A DNA stretch of 64,000 nt from Arthrobacter sp. zg-Y844. Lineage in GTDB: Bacteria > Actinomycetota > Actinomycetes > Actinomycetales > Micrococcaceae. Within the stretch, counting starts at the first letter, position 1; each line of letters begins with the position of its first letter. Where the stretch lies: NCBI RefSeq assembly GCF_024385465.1, contig NZ_JANFLS010000002.1, positions 496,001-560,000 on the forward strand, in the 5' to 3' direction. Positions 50,708 through 59,511 of this stretch are shown in pieces. The notes under the pieces were generated by a model. The model was not told the origin of the DNA. It did no database searches and worked only from the letters and a program-made list of their open reading frames with translations. The translations under genes and the position numbers were made by a program.

Positions 50708-51440
50708 GACCGCCATCATCACCGGCGGGGCCGGCGGAATCGGCCAGGGCATTGTCCGGAGGTTCCTCGCCGAAGGCGCCAAGGTGGCCGTGGTGGACAT
50801 CGACCAGGCCCAGGGCGACAAGCTGCTGGCCGATCTTGAGGGCAAGGGCGAGGTCATTTTCATCGCCAAGGACATTGCCAAGGCGGAGAACGCTGCGGCC
50901 ATCGTGGCGGAAACCGTGGAGCGCTTCGGCGGCCTGGACATCCTGGTCAACAACGCCCACGCGTCCAAGCAGGCACCCATCATGGAAACCACGCCGGAGA
51001 TCTGGGACCTGTCCTTCAACACGGGCACCATGGCAACCTTCCACCTGATGCGCGCCGCGTACCCGGAGCTGAAGAAGACCCGGGGCAGCATCATCAACTT
51101 CGGCTCCGGCGCCGGGATCAAGGGCCTGCCGAACCAGGTGGCCTACGCCGCGGCAAAGGAAGCCATCCGCGCCATTTCCCGCACCGCCGCCAACGAATGG
51201 GCCGCGGACGGCATCCGCGTCAACGTGGTTTCCCCCGTCGCACTGACCCCCGGCATTGTCCAGTGGAGCCAGGCCTTCCCGGAGGCCTACCAGGAAGTCG
51301 TCGACGGCGTTCCCCTGGGCCGCCTGGGCGATCCCGAAACGGACATCGCCCCCATCGTGGTGTTCCTCGCCAGCGAGGATTCCCAGTACCTGACCGGCCA
51401 GACCCTCATGGCCGACGGCGGCACCATCAAGCTCTACTAG
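50691..51440 (+). CDS. Short-chain dehydrogenase/reductase (classical SDR)
   Basis: A 249-residue classical SDR. It has the cofactor motif TGGAGGIGQGI, NNAHAS in place of NNAG, the active-site serine in NFGSGAGIKG, and Y-x-x-x-K in VAYAAAKEAIR. The C-terminal block ending TLMADGGTIKLY is typical of the group. The acidic residue after strand 2 (VVDIDQAQ) suggests NAD(H) preference. ATG at 50691 lies inside the end of the TetR gene with AAGGAAG as ribosome-binding site. Substrate unknown. The stop is shared with the convergent amylase gene (CTAG 51437-51440). Confidence 0.93.
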   Translation: MKLSNKTAIITGGAGGIGQGIVRRFLAEGAKVAVVDIDQAQGDKLLADLEGKGEVIFIAKDIAKAENAAAIVAETVERFGGLDILVNNAHASKQAPIMETTPEIWDLSFNTGTMATFHLMRAAYPELKKTRGSIINFGSGAGIKGLPNQVAYAAAKEAIRAISRTAANEWAADGIRVNVVSPVALTPGIVQWSQAFPEAYQEVVDGVPLGRLGDPETDIAPIVVFLASEDSQYLTGQTLMADGGTIKLY

Positions 51441-52783
51441 CCGGCAGCCGGGGCCGGGCCGAGGATTGCCCAGCCCTTCGCGGGCAGGGCCAGCTGCCTG
51501 CCCGGAACGTCCAGCCCGCCCGCGCCGGCCAGGACGTCCCGGGCAGCTTCGGGCACCTGCACGGTGACCGACGTGTCCTCGAGGTTCATCGCCACGAACA
51601 GCGAGTGGCCGGCGTCGAACACCTCGTAGACCAGCTGCTCGTTGGCGAGCGAATGTACCCGGGTGCGGGCGGCATGCACCCAGTGGTGCCTGCGGCGCAG
51701 CCCGATCAGTTCCTGGTGCAGGTGGTAGAGCGGCTGCCCCACGGCCGAAAGCTCCTCGGGGGAAGCCGGGAAGGACGGACGGATGTCGTCGTCCCCTCCG
51801 GCGCGGTCCTCCTTGTCGCCCCGGTAGCCCTGCTCGTCGCCGTAGTACACCGTCGGGGTGCCCGGGAGGGTGAACAGCAGCACCAGTGCGTGCGCAAGCC
51901 GGCCCGACGGCGCCAGCCGGCTGGCGATGCGGGTGACGTCATGGTTGCCGACAAAGGTCAACGGCACAAAGGTGTCCAGGAAGGTGTTGTGCCGTTCCAG
52001 CGCGGCGGACAGCTCATAGAAGTTCGCTTCGGCCAGCGAACTCCAGATGGCCTTCCACAGTTCGTACTGGGTCACCGAATCCAGGTGTCCGGCACGCACG
52101 TCCTCCGGGTAGTTCCCGTGGATGTACTCCCCCACGAAATACGCGTCGGGGAACTCCGTGCGGACCTCGTCCAGGACCTTCGCCCAGAACGGTGACGGCA
52201 CCGCGTAAGCGGCGTCCAGCCGCCAGCCGTCCGCGCCGCGGCGCAGCCAGTGCTTCATCACGTCGGCCACGAAATCCGCGACGGCGGGCTCGGCATGGTT
52301 CAGGGCCACCAGGTGGTGGTGGCCCTCGAAGTCTTTGTAGTCCGGTTCGGTTCCCGGCGTCCAGCCGTCCGGCCAGATAAAACCGAACCAGTCCGCCGTC
52401 GTCGCCCCCGGGCCCTGCTCGAGCGCCTGGCGGAAGGGGGCGAAGGAGCGGCCGGTGTGGTTGAAGACGCCGTCGAGGAGCACCCTGATGCCGCGTGCGT
52501 GCGCCTGGGCCACCAATTCGTCGAAGTCGGCATCGTCGCCCAGCCGGGAATCTATCCGGTAATAGTCGGTGGTGTCATACCCGTGGGTTTCGGAGGCAAA
52601 CACCGGTCCGAGCGCGAGGCCGGAGGCCCCCATCTCCACGAGGTAATCGAGCCACGGAACCAGCTGCGTCAGTCCGTGCCGCGCCGGGGCCTGCTCCGGG
52701 AGTGCGGCCTTTTCCGCTCCGGCAAAGCCCAGCGGATAGACCTGCCACCACACCACATGCTCCACCCAGTCCGGCGTCGTCAT
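51437..52783 (-). CDS. GH13 alpha-amylase family hydrolase
   Basis: A 448-residue (beta/alpha)8 enzyme. Conserved regions are VLLDGVFNHTG (region I), GADGWRLDAAYA with the nucleophile Asp (II), YFVGEYIHGNYPED with the general acid Glu (III) and TFVGNHDVTR with the third catalytic Asp (IV). It lacks a signal peptide, so it acts on intracellular alpha-glucans or maltodextrins. Its size and the VWWQVYPLGFAG start fit neopullulanase/cyclomaltodextrinase-like or trehalose-related subgroups. Exact specificity is open. The ATG is at 52783. Confidence 0.92.
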   Translation of the reverse strand: MTTPDWVEHVVWWQVYPLGFAGAEKAALPEQAPARHGLTQLVPWLDYLVEMGASGLALGPVFASETHGYDTTDYYRIDSRLGDDADFDELVAQAHARGIRVLLDGVFNHTGRSFAPFRQALEQGPGATTADWFGFIWPDGWTPGTEPDYKDFEGHHHLVALNHAEPAVADFVADVMKHWLRRGADGWRLDAAYAVPSPFWAKVLDEVRTEFPDAYFVGEYIHGNYPEDVRAGHLDSVTQYELWKAIWSSLAEANFYELSAALERHNTFLDTFVPLTFVGNHDVTRIASRLAPSGRLAHALVLLFTLPGTPTVYYGDEQGYRGDKEDRAGGDDDIRPSFPASPEELSAVGQPLYHLHQELIGLRRRHHWVHAARTRVHSLANEQLVYEVFDAGHSLFVAMNLEDTSVTVQVPEAARDVLAGAGGLDVPGRQLALPAKGWAILGPAPAAG

Positions 52784-52882
52784 ATCTTTCTCATCCCTTC
52801 GCGCTGCGGAGTACTGCCTCCTAACAGTCTGCCATCAGCACGCTTACCTTCGGGAATTTCCTCCCGGCACCTGCATCCAGGC

Positions 52883-54973
52883 CTAGAGCATGCCCTCCGG
52901 GACGGGGGGGAAGTCCTTCGCTTGGTAGAGCTTCGCGACGGCGCTCATGTAGTCGGTCCACTGGGCACCGGCGATCGCGGAGCCGTCCACGTAAGAGCGG
53001 GTGACGCCGTTGATTTCCTGATCATTCAGGGAGGAGTAGGAGTTCCAGTTCCCCACCCAGGACGCCGTCGCGATGCCGGTGGTGTAGCCGACGGTCCAGG
53101 TCTGCTCGGACATGTCCGTGGTGCCGGTCTTGGCCGCGGCAGGGACGCCGATGGGGTGGATGCTGCCCGGTGAGCCCTCAACCAGTTTCTGCAGCGGCTG
53201 CGTCACGGCAGCGGCCACGTCCTCGCTGATGGCGCGGGTGCATTCGCCGCCGGCGACGTCGTAGGCGTTGCCGGAGCCGTCGGTGACTTCGGTCAGCGCG
53301 GTGGGTGTGCAGTACTCGCCGCCGCTGGCAAAGGTGGCGTAGGCCGAAGCGATGGTCAGCGGGGAGACTTCCTGGCCGCCGAGGACAAAGGAGGGACTGG
53401 TGACTTCCAGGGGTTCACCGTCCACTGCGCGGTGGACACCCATGCTGGTGGCAGTATCCCGGATGTCGCACAGGTCGAGCTGGGCTGCCTGCGCCACGGT
53501 TGCGGTGTTGACGGACTGCCGCAGGCCGTCCGCAACTGTCATCTTCTTCTCGTAGCCCTCGGAGGCGTTCTTGAATTTCCATTCATCGAACTCCGCATTC
53601 GGACCGAGGCAGCTGGCCTTCCAGTCGAAACCTGCCGGGTAGGACGTACGCGTGGCGTCGATGGTGTCGTTCAGGCCGTGGCCTGCCGCCAGCCAGGCGG
53701 CGGTGGTGAACGGCTTCATGGTGGAACCGGGCTGGAACCCGTAGGGAGTGCCGCCCATGTCCGCGTCCACGTTGAAGTTGAGCTGGGTTTTACCGTCGCC
53801 CAGCTCCGGGGTGTACTCGGTGTTCTGGGCCATGGCAAGGATTTTGCCCGTGCCCGGTTCCACGGAGACTATGGCCGAGCCGGCCCCGGAGGGATCCCCC
53901 ACCGGAACCTGGGCTTCGACCTGCTTCTGTGCCTGCGACTGCAGCCGCGAGTCCAGGGTGGTCCGGATGGTCAACCCGCCCCGTGCCAGGAGCTTGGCGC
54001 GCTCTTCGACGTCGGCACCGAAGGCTTCCGACTGCAGGATGGTCTGTTCCACATAGCTGCAGAAATACTGGGCCGTTTCGGCTCCCGTACATCCCGAGGT
54101 CACTGTCTGCGGGTTCAGGTCCAGTCCGCTCGCCACCGCTTCGTCATACTCGGCCTGGCTGATCTTGTCGTTCTTCAGCATGGCTGCGAGCACGGTGTCC
54201 CGGCGTGCCTGCGTTCCTTCGGGATTGGTGAACGGGTTGTAGTGGCTGGGCGACTGCACCATGCCGGCCAGCATGGCCGACTGTGCCGGGGTCAGCTCCG
54301 AAGCGGAGATACCGAAGTAGCTCTGGGCCGCGGCTTCCACGCCGTAGGTCTGTCCGCCGAAGAGGACGATGTTGAGGTAGCCCTCCAGGATCTCTTCCTT
54401 GGAGTACTGCTTTTCGACGGCGACGGCGAGTTTGGCTTCACGCAGTTTGTCGCCGAGGTCCTTGGTGCCGCTCAGGGTGAGGTCGCTGCCGCCCTTGCCG
54501 GAGGCAATGTCCCGGCTGATAAGCACGTTGTTCACGTACTGCATGGTCAGGGTGGAGGCGCCCTGCGTGTGCGAACCGGCCGCGTTGGAGGCAACGGCAC
54601 GGGCAACGCCCTTGAAGTCAATGCCGTTGTGCTCGAAGAAGCGTGCATCCTCAATGGAGACGATGGCGTCCTGCATGCTCTGCGACATCTCGTCCAGCTC
54701 CACCGGAACCCGGTTCTGGGCATAGAAGGTGGCCAGCAGGACGCCGTCGGCGCTGTAGATCTTTGATCCCTCATCCAGGGGTCCGGTTTCCAGCTCGTCG
54801 GGCAGCTGGTCCAGCACTCCGACGGCCATGTCCGTGCCCGTGGCTGCTACCGCCGCCATGGGGATCAGGGTGCTGGCTGCCAACACGCCGGCCAGCAGGC
54901 TGACGAGGAGGAACGCGACTAACCGTCCGGGCACGGAAAGTCTCTCGAGGAATGAGGATTTGGGGGGACGCAT
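52883..54973 (-). CDS. Class A penicillin-binding protein (transglycosylase/transpeptidase)
   Basis: A 696-residue bifunctional PBP with one N-terminal membrane helix (about 17-45). The GT51 domain (about 60-260) contains the catalytic pair in SIEDARFFEHNGIDFKG (E108/D109). The transpeptidase domain (about 360-680) has S-x-x-K at S417-K420 (GSTMKPF), S-x-N in RQSVNTATV and KTGTT. It polymerises glycan strands and cross-links stems outside the membrane. No PASTA domain is present, so it differs from PonA1-like proteins that carry one. It is transcribed from a separate promoter after RNase J, with two hairpins in the intergenic region. Confidence 0.94.
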   Translation of the reverse strand: MRPPKSSFLERLSVPGRLVAFLLVSLLAGVLAASTLIPMAAVAATGTDMAVGVLDQLPDELETGPLDEGSKIYSADGVLLATFYAQNRVPVELDEMSQSMQDAIVSIEDARFFEHNGIDFKGVARAVASNAAGSHTQGASTLTMQYVNNVLISRDIASGKGGSDLTLSGTKDLGDKLREAKLAVAVEKQYSKEEILEGYLNIVLFGGQTYGVEAAAQSYFGISASELTPAQSAMLAGMVQSPSHYNPFTNPEGTQARRDTVLAAMLKNDKISQAEYDEAVASGLDLNPQTVTSGCTGAETAQYFCSYVEQTILQSEAFGADVEERAKLLARGGLTIRTTLDSRLQSQAQKQVEAQVPVGDPSGAGSAIVSVEPGTGKILAMAQNTEYTPELGDGKTQLNFNVDADMGGTPYGFQPGSTMKPFTTAAWLAAGHGLNDTIDATRTSYPAGFDWKASCLGPNAEFDEWKFKNASEGYEKKMTVADGLRQSVNTATVAQAAQLDLCDIRDTATSMGVHRAVDGEPLEVTSPSFVLGGQEVSPLTIASAYATFASGGEYCTPTALTEVTDGSGNAYDVAGGECTRAISEDVAAAVTQPLQKLVEGSPGSIHPIGVPAAAKTGTTDMSEQTWTVGYTTGIATASWVGNWNSYSSLNDQEINGVTRSYVDGSAIAGAQWTDYMSAVAKLYQAKDFPPVPEGML

Positions 54974-55102
54974 CCGTACAAGTTATCGACATTGCCTGAG
55001 AAGGATCTTGACCGTATGGGTCACATCGGGTAAGGGACGGAAGGACCCGGCGTCCTGAAACAGGACGGAATCCCGCTCCAGCATTGGGATCGGGAGCTGC
55101 CG

Positions 55103-55133
55103 GTCCACGCTGCGGGCTTCCCGCAGCGTGGAC
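55103..55133. repeat. 14-bp perfect hairpin with CTT/AAG loop
   Basis: Arms 55103-55116 and 55120-55133 pair without mismatch around three bases. No T-tract follows on either strand, so it is not a classic terminator. It could be a second termination point, an mRNA-stability element or a dispersed intergenic repeat. Confidence 0.6.
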
Positions 55134-55190
55134 GACCCGGAAACCCCGCGAGAACAAGATCACAGCAAACCCGCACTTCCGGGAGTGCAA

Positions 55191-55234
55191 AAGGAGGGGC
55201 CGTAAGCCGCTGATGCGACTTACGGCCCCTCCTT
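55191..55234 (-). terminator. Rho-independent terminator of the RNase J gene
   Basis: A 16-bp stem (55191-55206 with 55219-55234) and a 12-nt loop, read on the minus strand and followed by TTTTGC. It lies 50 bp after the RNase J stop codon. Confidence 0.85.
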
Positions 55235-55283
55235 CTGTGTGTTGGCTGAAGCGTGTTGCCTAAGGCCTCACAGCAACGGCGCT

Positions 55284-56969
55284 TTAGGCGTCGACGACAA
55301 TCGAGGTGATGGCCGGGGTGCGGTTGTAGAAGCGGCGCATCCAGTTGGCGACGGCGCGCTCGATGATGTCTTCGAGGTCCTCGCCCTTCGCGCCGCGGCG
55401 GTTACCGGCGTTGGCCAGGGCCTTTTCCACGGCATCCTCGGCCTTGGGCAGGTCCTCGGACTTGATGGTGAAACCCTTGGTGAAGAACTCGGCCGGCTCG
55501 GCAATGGTGCCCGTGTCGGCGTCGACCAGGGCCAGCACCGTCACGGCACCTTCCTCGGCCAGCTGCATGCGTTCCTTCAGCGTTTCCTCAGTGGTGTGGC
55601 CAACGCTGTCGCCGTCCACGAAGACCAGGTCCACCTGGTGCTTGCCGGAGATCGTGGCGCGGCCGCGGCGCAGGTCCACGGTCATGCCGTTCTCGGCGAT
55701 GACGACGTCCCGGGGATCCATTCCGGTGGCCTCTGCGATGGCTCCGTTAGCTTTGAGGTGGCGCCATTCGCCGTGCACCGGCATCACGTTGCGCGGCTTG
55801 ACGATGTTGTAGCAGTAGGCGAGTTCGCCGGCGCTGGCGTGGCCGGAGACGTGCACCTTGGCATTGCCCTTGTGCACCACGTTGGCGCCGATCTTGGTCA
55901 GGTTGTTGATGATGCCGTAGATGGCGTTCTCGTTACCCGGGATCAGCGAGCTGGCCATCAGCACGGTGTCGCCCTCGTGGATCCGGATCTGGTGGTCCTT
56001 GTTGGCCATGCGGGACAGCGCAGCCATCGGCTCGCCCTGCGAACCGGTGCAGATCAGCACCACCTTGTGGTCATCGGTGCGCTGCAGGGACTTGAAGTCC
56101 ACCAGGATGCCCTTGGGGATCTTCAGGTAGCCCAGTTCCTCGGCAATGGTCATGTTGCGGATCATCGACCGGCCCACGAAGGACACCTTGCGGTTGTAGC
56201 GCTCGGCGGCGTCAATGACCTGCTGGATGCGGTGGATATGGCTGGCGAAGCTGGAGACGATGATCCGGCGCGGGGCGGTGCGGAACACGGTGTCGATGGC
56301 CGGAGCCAGTTCCTTTTCCGAGGCCATGAAGCCGGGAACCTCGGCGTTGGTGGAGTCGGTGAGGAACAGGTCCACGCCCTCCACGCCCAGCCGGGCGAAG
56401 CCGGTGAGGTCGGTGATGCGGCGGTCCAGCGGGAACTGGTCCATCTTGAAGTCGCCGGTGTGCAGCGCCATGCCGGCCGCCGTGCGGATGGCAATGGCCA
56501 GGCCGTCGGGGATGGAGTGGTTCACGGCAAGGAATTCAAGGTCGAAGCCGCCGATGGTGCGGCGGTCGCCTTCCTTGACCTGGATCAGCTTGGGCTTGAT
56601 CCGGTGTTCCTTCAGCTTGGCCTCGATGAACGCCAGGGTCAGCTTGGAGCCGACAATGGGGATATCGGAGCGCTCACGCAGCAGGTACGGCACGCCGCCG
56701 ATGTGGTCTTCGTGGCCGTGCGTCAGGACCACGGCGACGACGTCTTGCAGGCGGTCGCGGATGGCGGTGAAGTCCGGCAGGATCAGGTTTACGCCCGGGT
56801 GTTCTTCTTCGGGGAAGAGCACGCCGCAGTCGACGATCAGCAGTTTGCCGTCGAATTCGAAAACGGTCATGTTCCTGCCGATTTCGCCAAGGCCGCCGAG
56901 GTTCATGACACGCATGGTTCCCTTGGCGAGTTCCCGGGGGGCTTTCAGGACGGCAGGTGTTCTATTCAC
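55284..56969 (-). CDS. rnj: Ribonuclease J
   Basis: A 561-residue metallo-beta-lactamase/beta-CASP nuclease. The zinc motif is VLTHGHEDHIGGVPYLL (H-x-H-x-D-H) and further ligands appear in MALHTGDFKMDQ. The beta-CASP part has SSFASHIHRIQQ, ICTGSQGEPMAAL, VSGHASAGEL and PVHGEWRHL. It processes and degrades RNA by 5'-3' exonuclease and endonuclease action; in actinobacteria it also matures rRNA. Compared with many actinobacterial proteins it lacks a long basic N-terminal arm. A TAGAAT -10 candidate lies at 57091-57086 with a leader of about 110 nt. Confidence 0.96.
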   Translation of the reverse strand: MNRTPAVLKAPRELAKGTMRVMNLGGLGEIGRNMTVFEFDGKLLIVDCGVLFPEEEHPGVNLILPDFTAIRDRLQDVVAVVLTHGHEDHIGGVPYLLRERSDIPIVGSKLTLAFIEAKLKEHRIKPKLIQVKEGDRRTIGGFDLEFLAVNHSIPDGLAIAIRTAAGMALHTGDFKMDQFPLDRRITDLTGFARLGVEGVDLFLTDSTNAEVPGFMASEKELAPAIDTVFRTAPRRIIVSSFASHIHRIQQVIDAAERYNRKVSFVGRSMIRNMTIAEELGYLKIPKGILVDFKSLQRTDDHKVVLICTGSQGEPMAALSRMANKDHQIRIHEGDTVLMASSLIPGNENAIYGIINNLTKIGANVVHKGNAKVHVSGHASAGELAYCYNIVKPRNVMPVHGEWRHLKANGAIAEATGMDPRDVVIAENGMTVDLRRGRATISGKHQVDLVFVDGDSVGHTTEETLKERMQLAEEGAVTVLALVDADTGTIAEPAEFFTKGFTIKSEDLPKAEDAVEKALANAGNRRGAKGEDLEDIIERAVANWMRRFYNRTPAITSIVVDA

Positions 56970-57085
56970 GGATGAGGGTTCTTTCGTTGGGGATCGGATT
57001 GCAGGTTGGAACGGCAGCCGTACGGCGGCATTCCGGAAGTCTGTGGTGCGGCCAGAACAGGGCCGGCAGCTGTTGTGCTTCTTTC

Positions 57086-57091
57086 ATTCTA
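57086..57091 (-). promoter_or_regulatory. -10 candidate TAGAAT of the RNase J gene
   Basis: TAGAAT on the minus strand predicts a start near 57079 and a 110-nt leader before the ATG at 56969. RNase J genes are often autoregulated through their leaders; that is not shown here. Confidence 0.4.
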
Positions 57092-57181
57092 TTGACTTTT
57101 CCGGCGCGCCGGGGACACCGGGCCCTCACGGAGAGTCTCGGAAGGGTTCGGCGGGTGTTTTCTTCCCGTGCCGGCAGCGGT

Positions 57182-57415
57182 TCAGCTCCGCTGGAGGGCG
57201 TTCTTCTGCGACTTGTTGATCCCGGTGCTGCGCCCGCAGTTGGAGCAGGTAAAAGCGTAGCGGCGGCTGGTGGTGAAGACGGGGATGAAGAAGAGCGTCA
57301 GTCGGTTGGCGCGCTCTTCCACATACTGCTCTCCGTAGACACCGCAGTACTGGCAGGTGGCCGGCCGCGAAAAGAGTGAGGAGAGCACGGTCTTGAATCC
57401 AATGAGCACGAACAT
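57182..57415 (-). CDS. Small zinc-ribbon protein
   Basis: A 77-residue protein with two cysteine pairs, C-x2-C in ATCQYCGVYG and C-x2-C in FTCSNCGRSTG, forming a zinc ribbon. Between them is a hydrophobic LTLFFIPVFTTSRRYA stretch that may touch the membrane. The start MFVLIGFKTVLSSLFSR is hydrophobic, too. Similar small proteins are common in actinobacteria (often annotated zinc-ribbon domain-containing) with no known function. A TAGAGT -10 element ends 6 nt before the ATG on the minus strand, so the mRNA is probably leaderless. Confidence 0.85.
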   Translation of the reverse strand: MFVLIGFKTVLSSLFSRPATCQYCGVYGEQYVEERANRLTLFFIPVFTTSRRYAFTCSNCGRSTGINKSQKNALQRS

Positions 57416-57421
57416 CCGACC

Positions 57422-57427
57422 ACTCTA
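57422..57427 (-). promoter_or_regulatory. -10 element TAGAGT for leaderless start at 57415
   Basis: TAGAGT followed by 6 nt (GGTCGG) and the ATG on the minus strand. Confidence 0.5.
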
Positions 57428-58019
57428 TGTCGCGCCGGCAGGGCGGGGCGTGCGGACACGCGGGTTTTACTAAGGTTGCTTATCACCAGGGGGGGGGTGG
57501 ATGCCTTTCGGGCGCGGAACGCCGTCGACCCCGCGCGCCCCGAGTGGCGAGGCGCAGCGGCCCAAATGGATCTGCGCGCTACTGGAGGAGGTCGACGTCG
57601 TCCGTCCACAAAACTTCTCTTCGTCGCCCTCTCCCCTGCCTTGACACCCGCTGGCCGCTTCCGTCACGCCAGCAGCAGATTATGGGCCTGGACGCGGCCG
57701 TGCCCGCCGGGCCTGGGATCCGGCGTCGGCCCCTGTGGCTGCGCTGCGGCTGGCTGGTTGAACTGGTGGCGTGCCGTATGCGTCCGACTGGCCGTGCAGT
57801 GGTGGCTAGCGGCGGAAACTCCTACGCGGGCGTACGGCTGCGTATTCGGTACGCGTTACCCGGGTCGCTTTGCGTCGCATCGGGTGTGCCTGCGAGCGCC
57901 GGGGGCTCCAGGGGCGTCCCGACGTGTGCCTGCGAGCGCCGAAGGATCTTGGTTTCGTTACCGCAAAGACAGGTAGTAGGTCAGGTATTTCGCTCCTTCT
58001 CCGTGCCGCTTACCGCCGA
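57428..58019. other. 590-bp gap upstream of the DUF222-HNH gene
   Basis: I see no convincing gene here: the open frames have no family features. The gap contains a long G run near 57490 and the direct repeat at 57884-57941. It could hold a decayed sequence or an unrecognised RNA. Confidence 0.5.
57884..57941. repeat. 18-bp direct repeat, 40-bp period
   Basis: GTGTGCCTGCGAGCGCCG occurs exactly at 57884-57901 and 57924-57941. Both lie about 100 bp upstream of the DUF222-HNH gene. Confidence 0.8.
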
Positions 58020-58025
58020 TAGACT
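58020..58025 (+). promoter_or_regulatory. -10 element TAGACT for leaderless start at 58033
   Basis: TAGACT-N7-ATG, the same arrangement as at the GH3 gene (11102-11115). Confidence 0.6.
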
Positions 58026-58032
58026 CGAACAC

Positions 58033-59511
58033 ATGTTCGAATATCGTCCGGATGGACACCACCTATCTGCTGACCCTTCCCATGTCAGTAGCGCGTTGGT
58101 GAACGCATGGGTAGGCGTGTTGAGTGAGGAGGGCGACGCTGAGTATGCCCCTCAGCCGGACCCAGAGCTAATCGACCGGATTCGAGCCTTGGAAGAGCTG
58201 AAGGCAGCCGCATCGGCAGCGCAGGCCCGTGCCGCCGCGGCGTTTGATGCCTCACAGCGGAGGAAGCAGGCGGTGGAGGGAGTATCCCGTGACAAGCAGG
58301 GTTGTGGCGTGGCCTCGCAGATAGCTTTGGCCCGGAGGGAATCCGCCAACCGCGGCGGGCGCCTGCTGGGGTTCGCCAAGGCCCTGACCCAGGACATGCC
58401 CTGCACCCTCTACGCCCTGAGCCACGGAAAGATCAGCGAATGGCGGGCCACACTGCTGGTGCGTGAAACCGCGTGCCTGAGCAGAGAAGACCGGCAGCGG
58501 GTGGATGTGGAAGTGGCCGGAGATCCGGAGCTGCTGGAATCCCTGGGAGATCGGCAGCTCATTTCCCGCGCCAGGGCAGCTTCTTACCGGCTGGATCCAC
58601 AGGCTGCCGTGAACCGGGCTGCCAAGGCTGCATCCGAACGTTTCGTTTCCTGCCGTCCCGCGCCGGACACCATGACGTACCTGACGGGACTTCTGCCGGT
58701 CGCCCAGGGGGTAGGCGTGTATGCGGCCCTGGTTCGCGAGGCTGACCGGCTGACGGCGGCCGGGGACGGGCGTACCCGCGGCCAGATCATGGCGGACACG
58801 CTGGTAGGCCGAATCACCGGTCAGGCTCAGGCGGACTCCATGAAGGTGGAGGTCCAGCTGGTAATGACGGACCGGACACTGCTTGCCGGAGAGTCAGAGC
58901 CGGCATTCGTCCCCGGCTATGGCCCCGTTCCGGCGCAGTGGGCCAGGGATCTGGTCCGCAACCGGGGTGGGGCTAAGGAGAACGCGAGCAGGGGACGTCG
59001 CCAGGATCGGAGCGACAGACCACCCATGGATGTCCAGGCCTTCATCCGCAGGCTGTACACGGCTCCGGCAACCGGCGAGCTGGTCGCTATGGATTCTCGC
59101 GCACGTTTGTTCCCGACCTCCTTGGCCCGGTTCATCGCCGCACGGGACTCTACCTGCCGGATGCCGTGGTGCGGTGCTCCAATCCGGGAGTTCGACCATG
59201 TCCGGCGGCACAGCGACGGAGGTCCCACCAGCGTCGGGAACGGACAGGGACTCTGCGAAGCGTGCAACCACGCTAAGGAAGCGCCGGGGTGGTCCGCAAA
59301 GGCAAGCAAACCTCCCGGCTCAGCTGCCTCAACAGGCGCGGCGGGCGGAGGCATGGAAGGCTTACCCCCGATACTCGCCCATACCGTGGAAACCTCCACC
59401 CCAACCGGACACACATACCGCTCCACTGCGCCACCGTTGGCAGGTACTCCTATTGAGGACGGCCTGTCTGCGGTCGAGAGGATAGTGGTGGACCTGATCC
59501 AGGCGGCATAG
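58033..59511 (+). CDS. DUF222 / HNH endonuclease domain protein
   Basis: A 492-residue protein of the actinobacterial 13E12-type family. An alpha-helical DUF222 region (about 40-330; ALARRESANRGGRLLGFAKAL) is followed by an HNH nuclease near residues 360-425. That nuclease shows RDSTCRMPWCGAPIREFDHVRR and LCEACNHAKEAPGW, with the first H in FDHVRRH, N in SVGNGQGLC and the last H in NHAKE, plus zinc-type cysteines. These genes are abundant and variable in actinobacteria; a role in mobile elements or defence is suspected but unproven. The frame is open far upstream, but ATG 58033 sits behind a -10 hexamer. No mobility gene is adjacent. Confidence 0.92.
   Translation: MFEYRPDGHHLSADPSHVSSALVNAWVGVLSEEGDAEYAPQPDPELIDRIRALEELKAAASAAQARAAAAFDASQRRKQAVEGVSRDKQGCGVASQIALARRESANRGGRLLGFAKALTQDMPCTLYALSHGKISEWRATLLVRETACLSREDRQRVDVEVAGDPELLESLGDRQLISRARAASYRLDPQAAVNRAAKAASERFVSCRPAPDTMTYLTGLLPVAQGVGVYAALVREADRLTAAGDGRTRGQIMADTLVGRITGQAQADSMKVEVQLVMTDRTLLAGESEPAFVPGYGPVPAQWARDLVRNRGGAKENASRGRRQDRSDRPPMDVQAFIRRLYTAPATGELVAMDSRARLFPTSLARFIAARDSTCRMPWCGAPIREFDHVRRHSDGGPTSVGNGQGLCEACNHAKEAPGWSAKASKPPGSAASTGAAGGGMEGLPPILAHTVETSTPTGHTYRSTAPPLAGTPIEDGLSAVERIVVDLIQAA

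Larger units (their letters stand above)
54974..55283. other. 310-bp gap between RNase J and the PBP gene
   Basis: Contains the RNase J terminator (55191-55234), a 14-bp hairpin (55103-55133), the small dyad CGTCCTG-AAA-CAGGACG (55051-55067), and presumably the PBP promoter in the last 70 bp. No coding frame is supported. Confidence 0.6.

Noticed and set aside
55191-55234. Attachment-site suspicion for the long inverted repeat after RNase J
   Set aside because: It fits an intrinsic terminator on the minus strand with a T run, and no integrase or duplicated copy is in the window.
57476-57976. 166-codon frame in the gap before the DUF222-HNH gene
   Set aside because: Composition and residue order look like chance translation of GC-rich DNA (Arg/Ala/Gly/Trp-rich, no motif). 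No start signal is seen.
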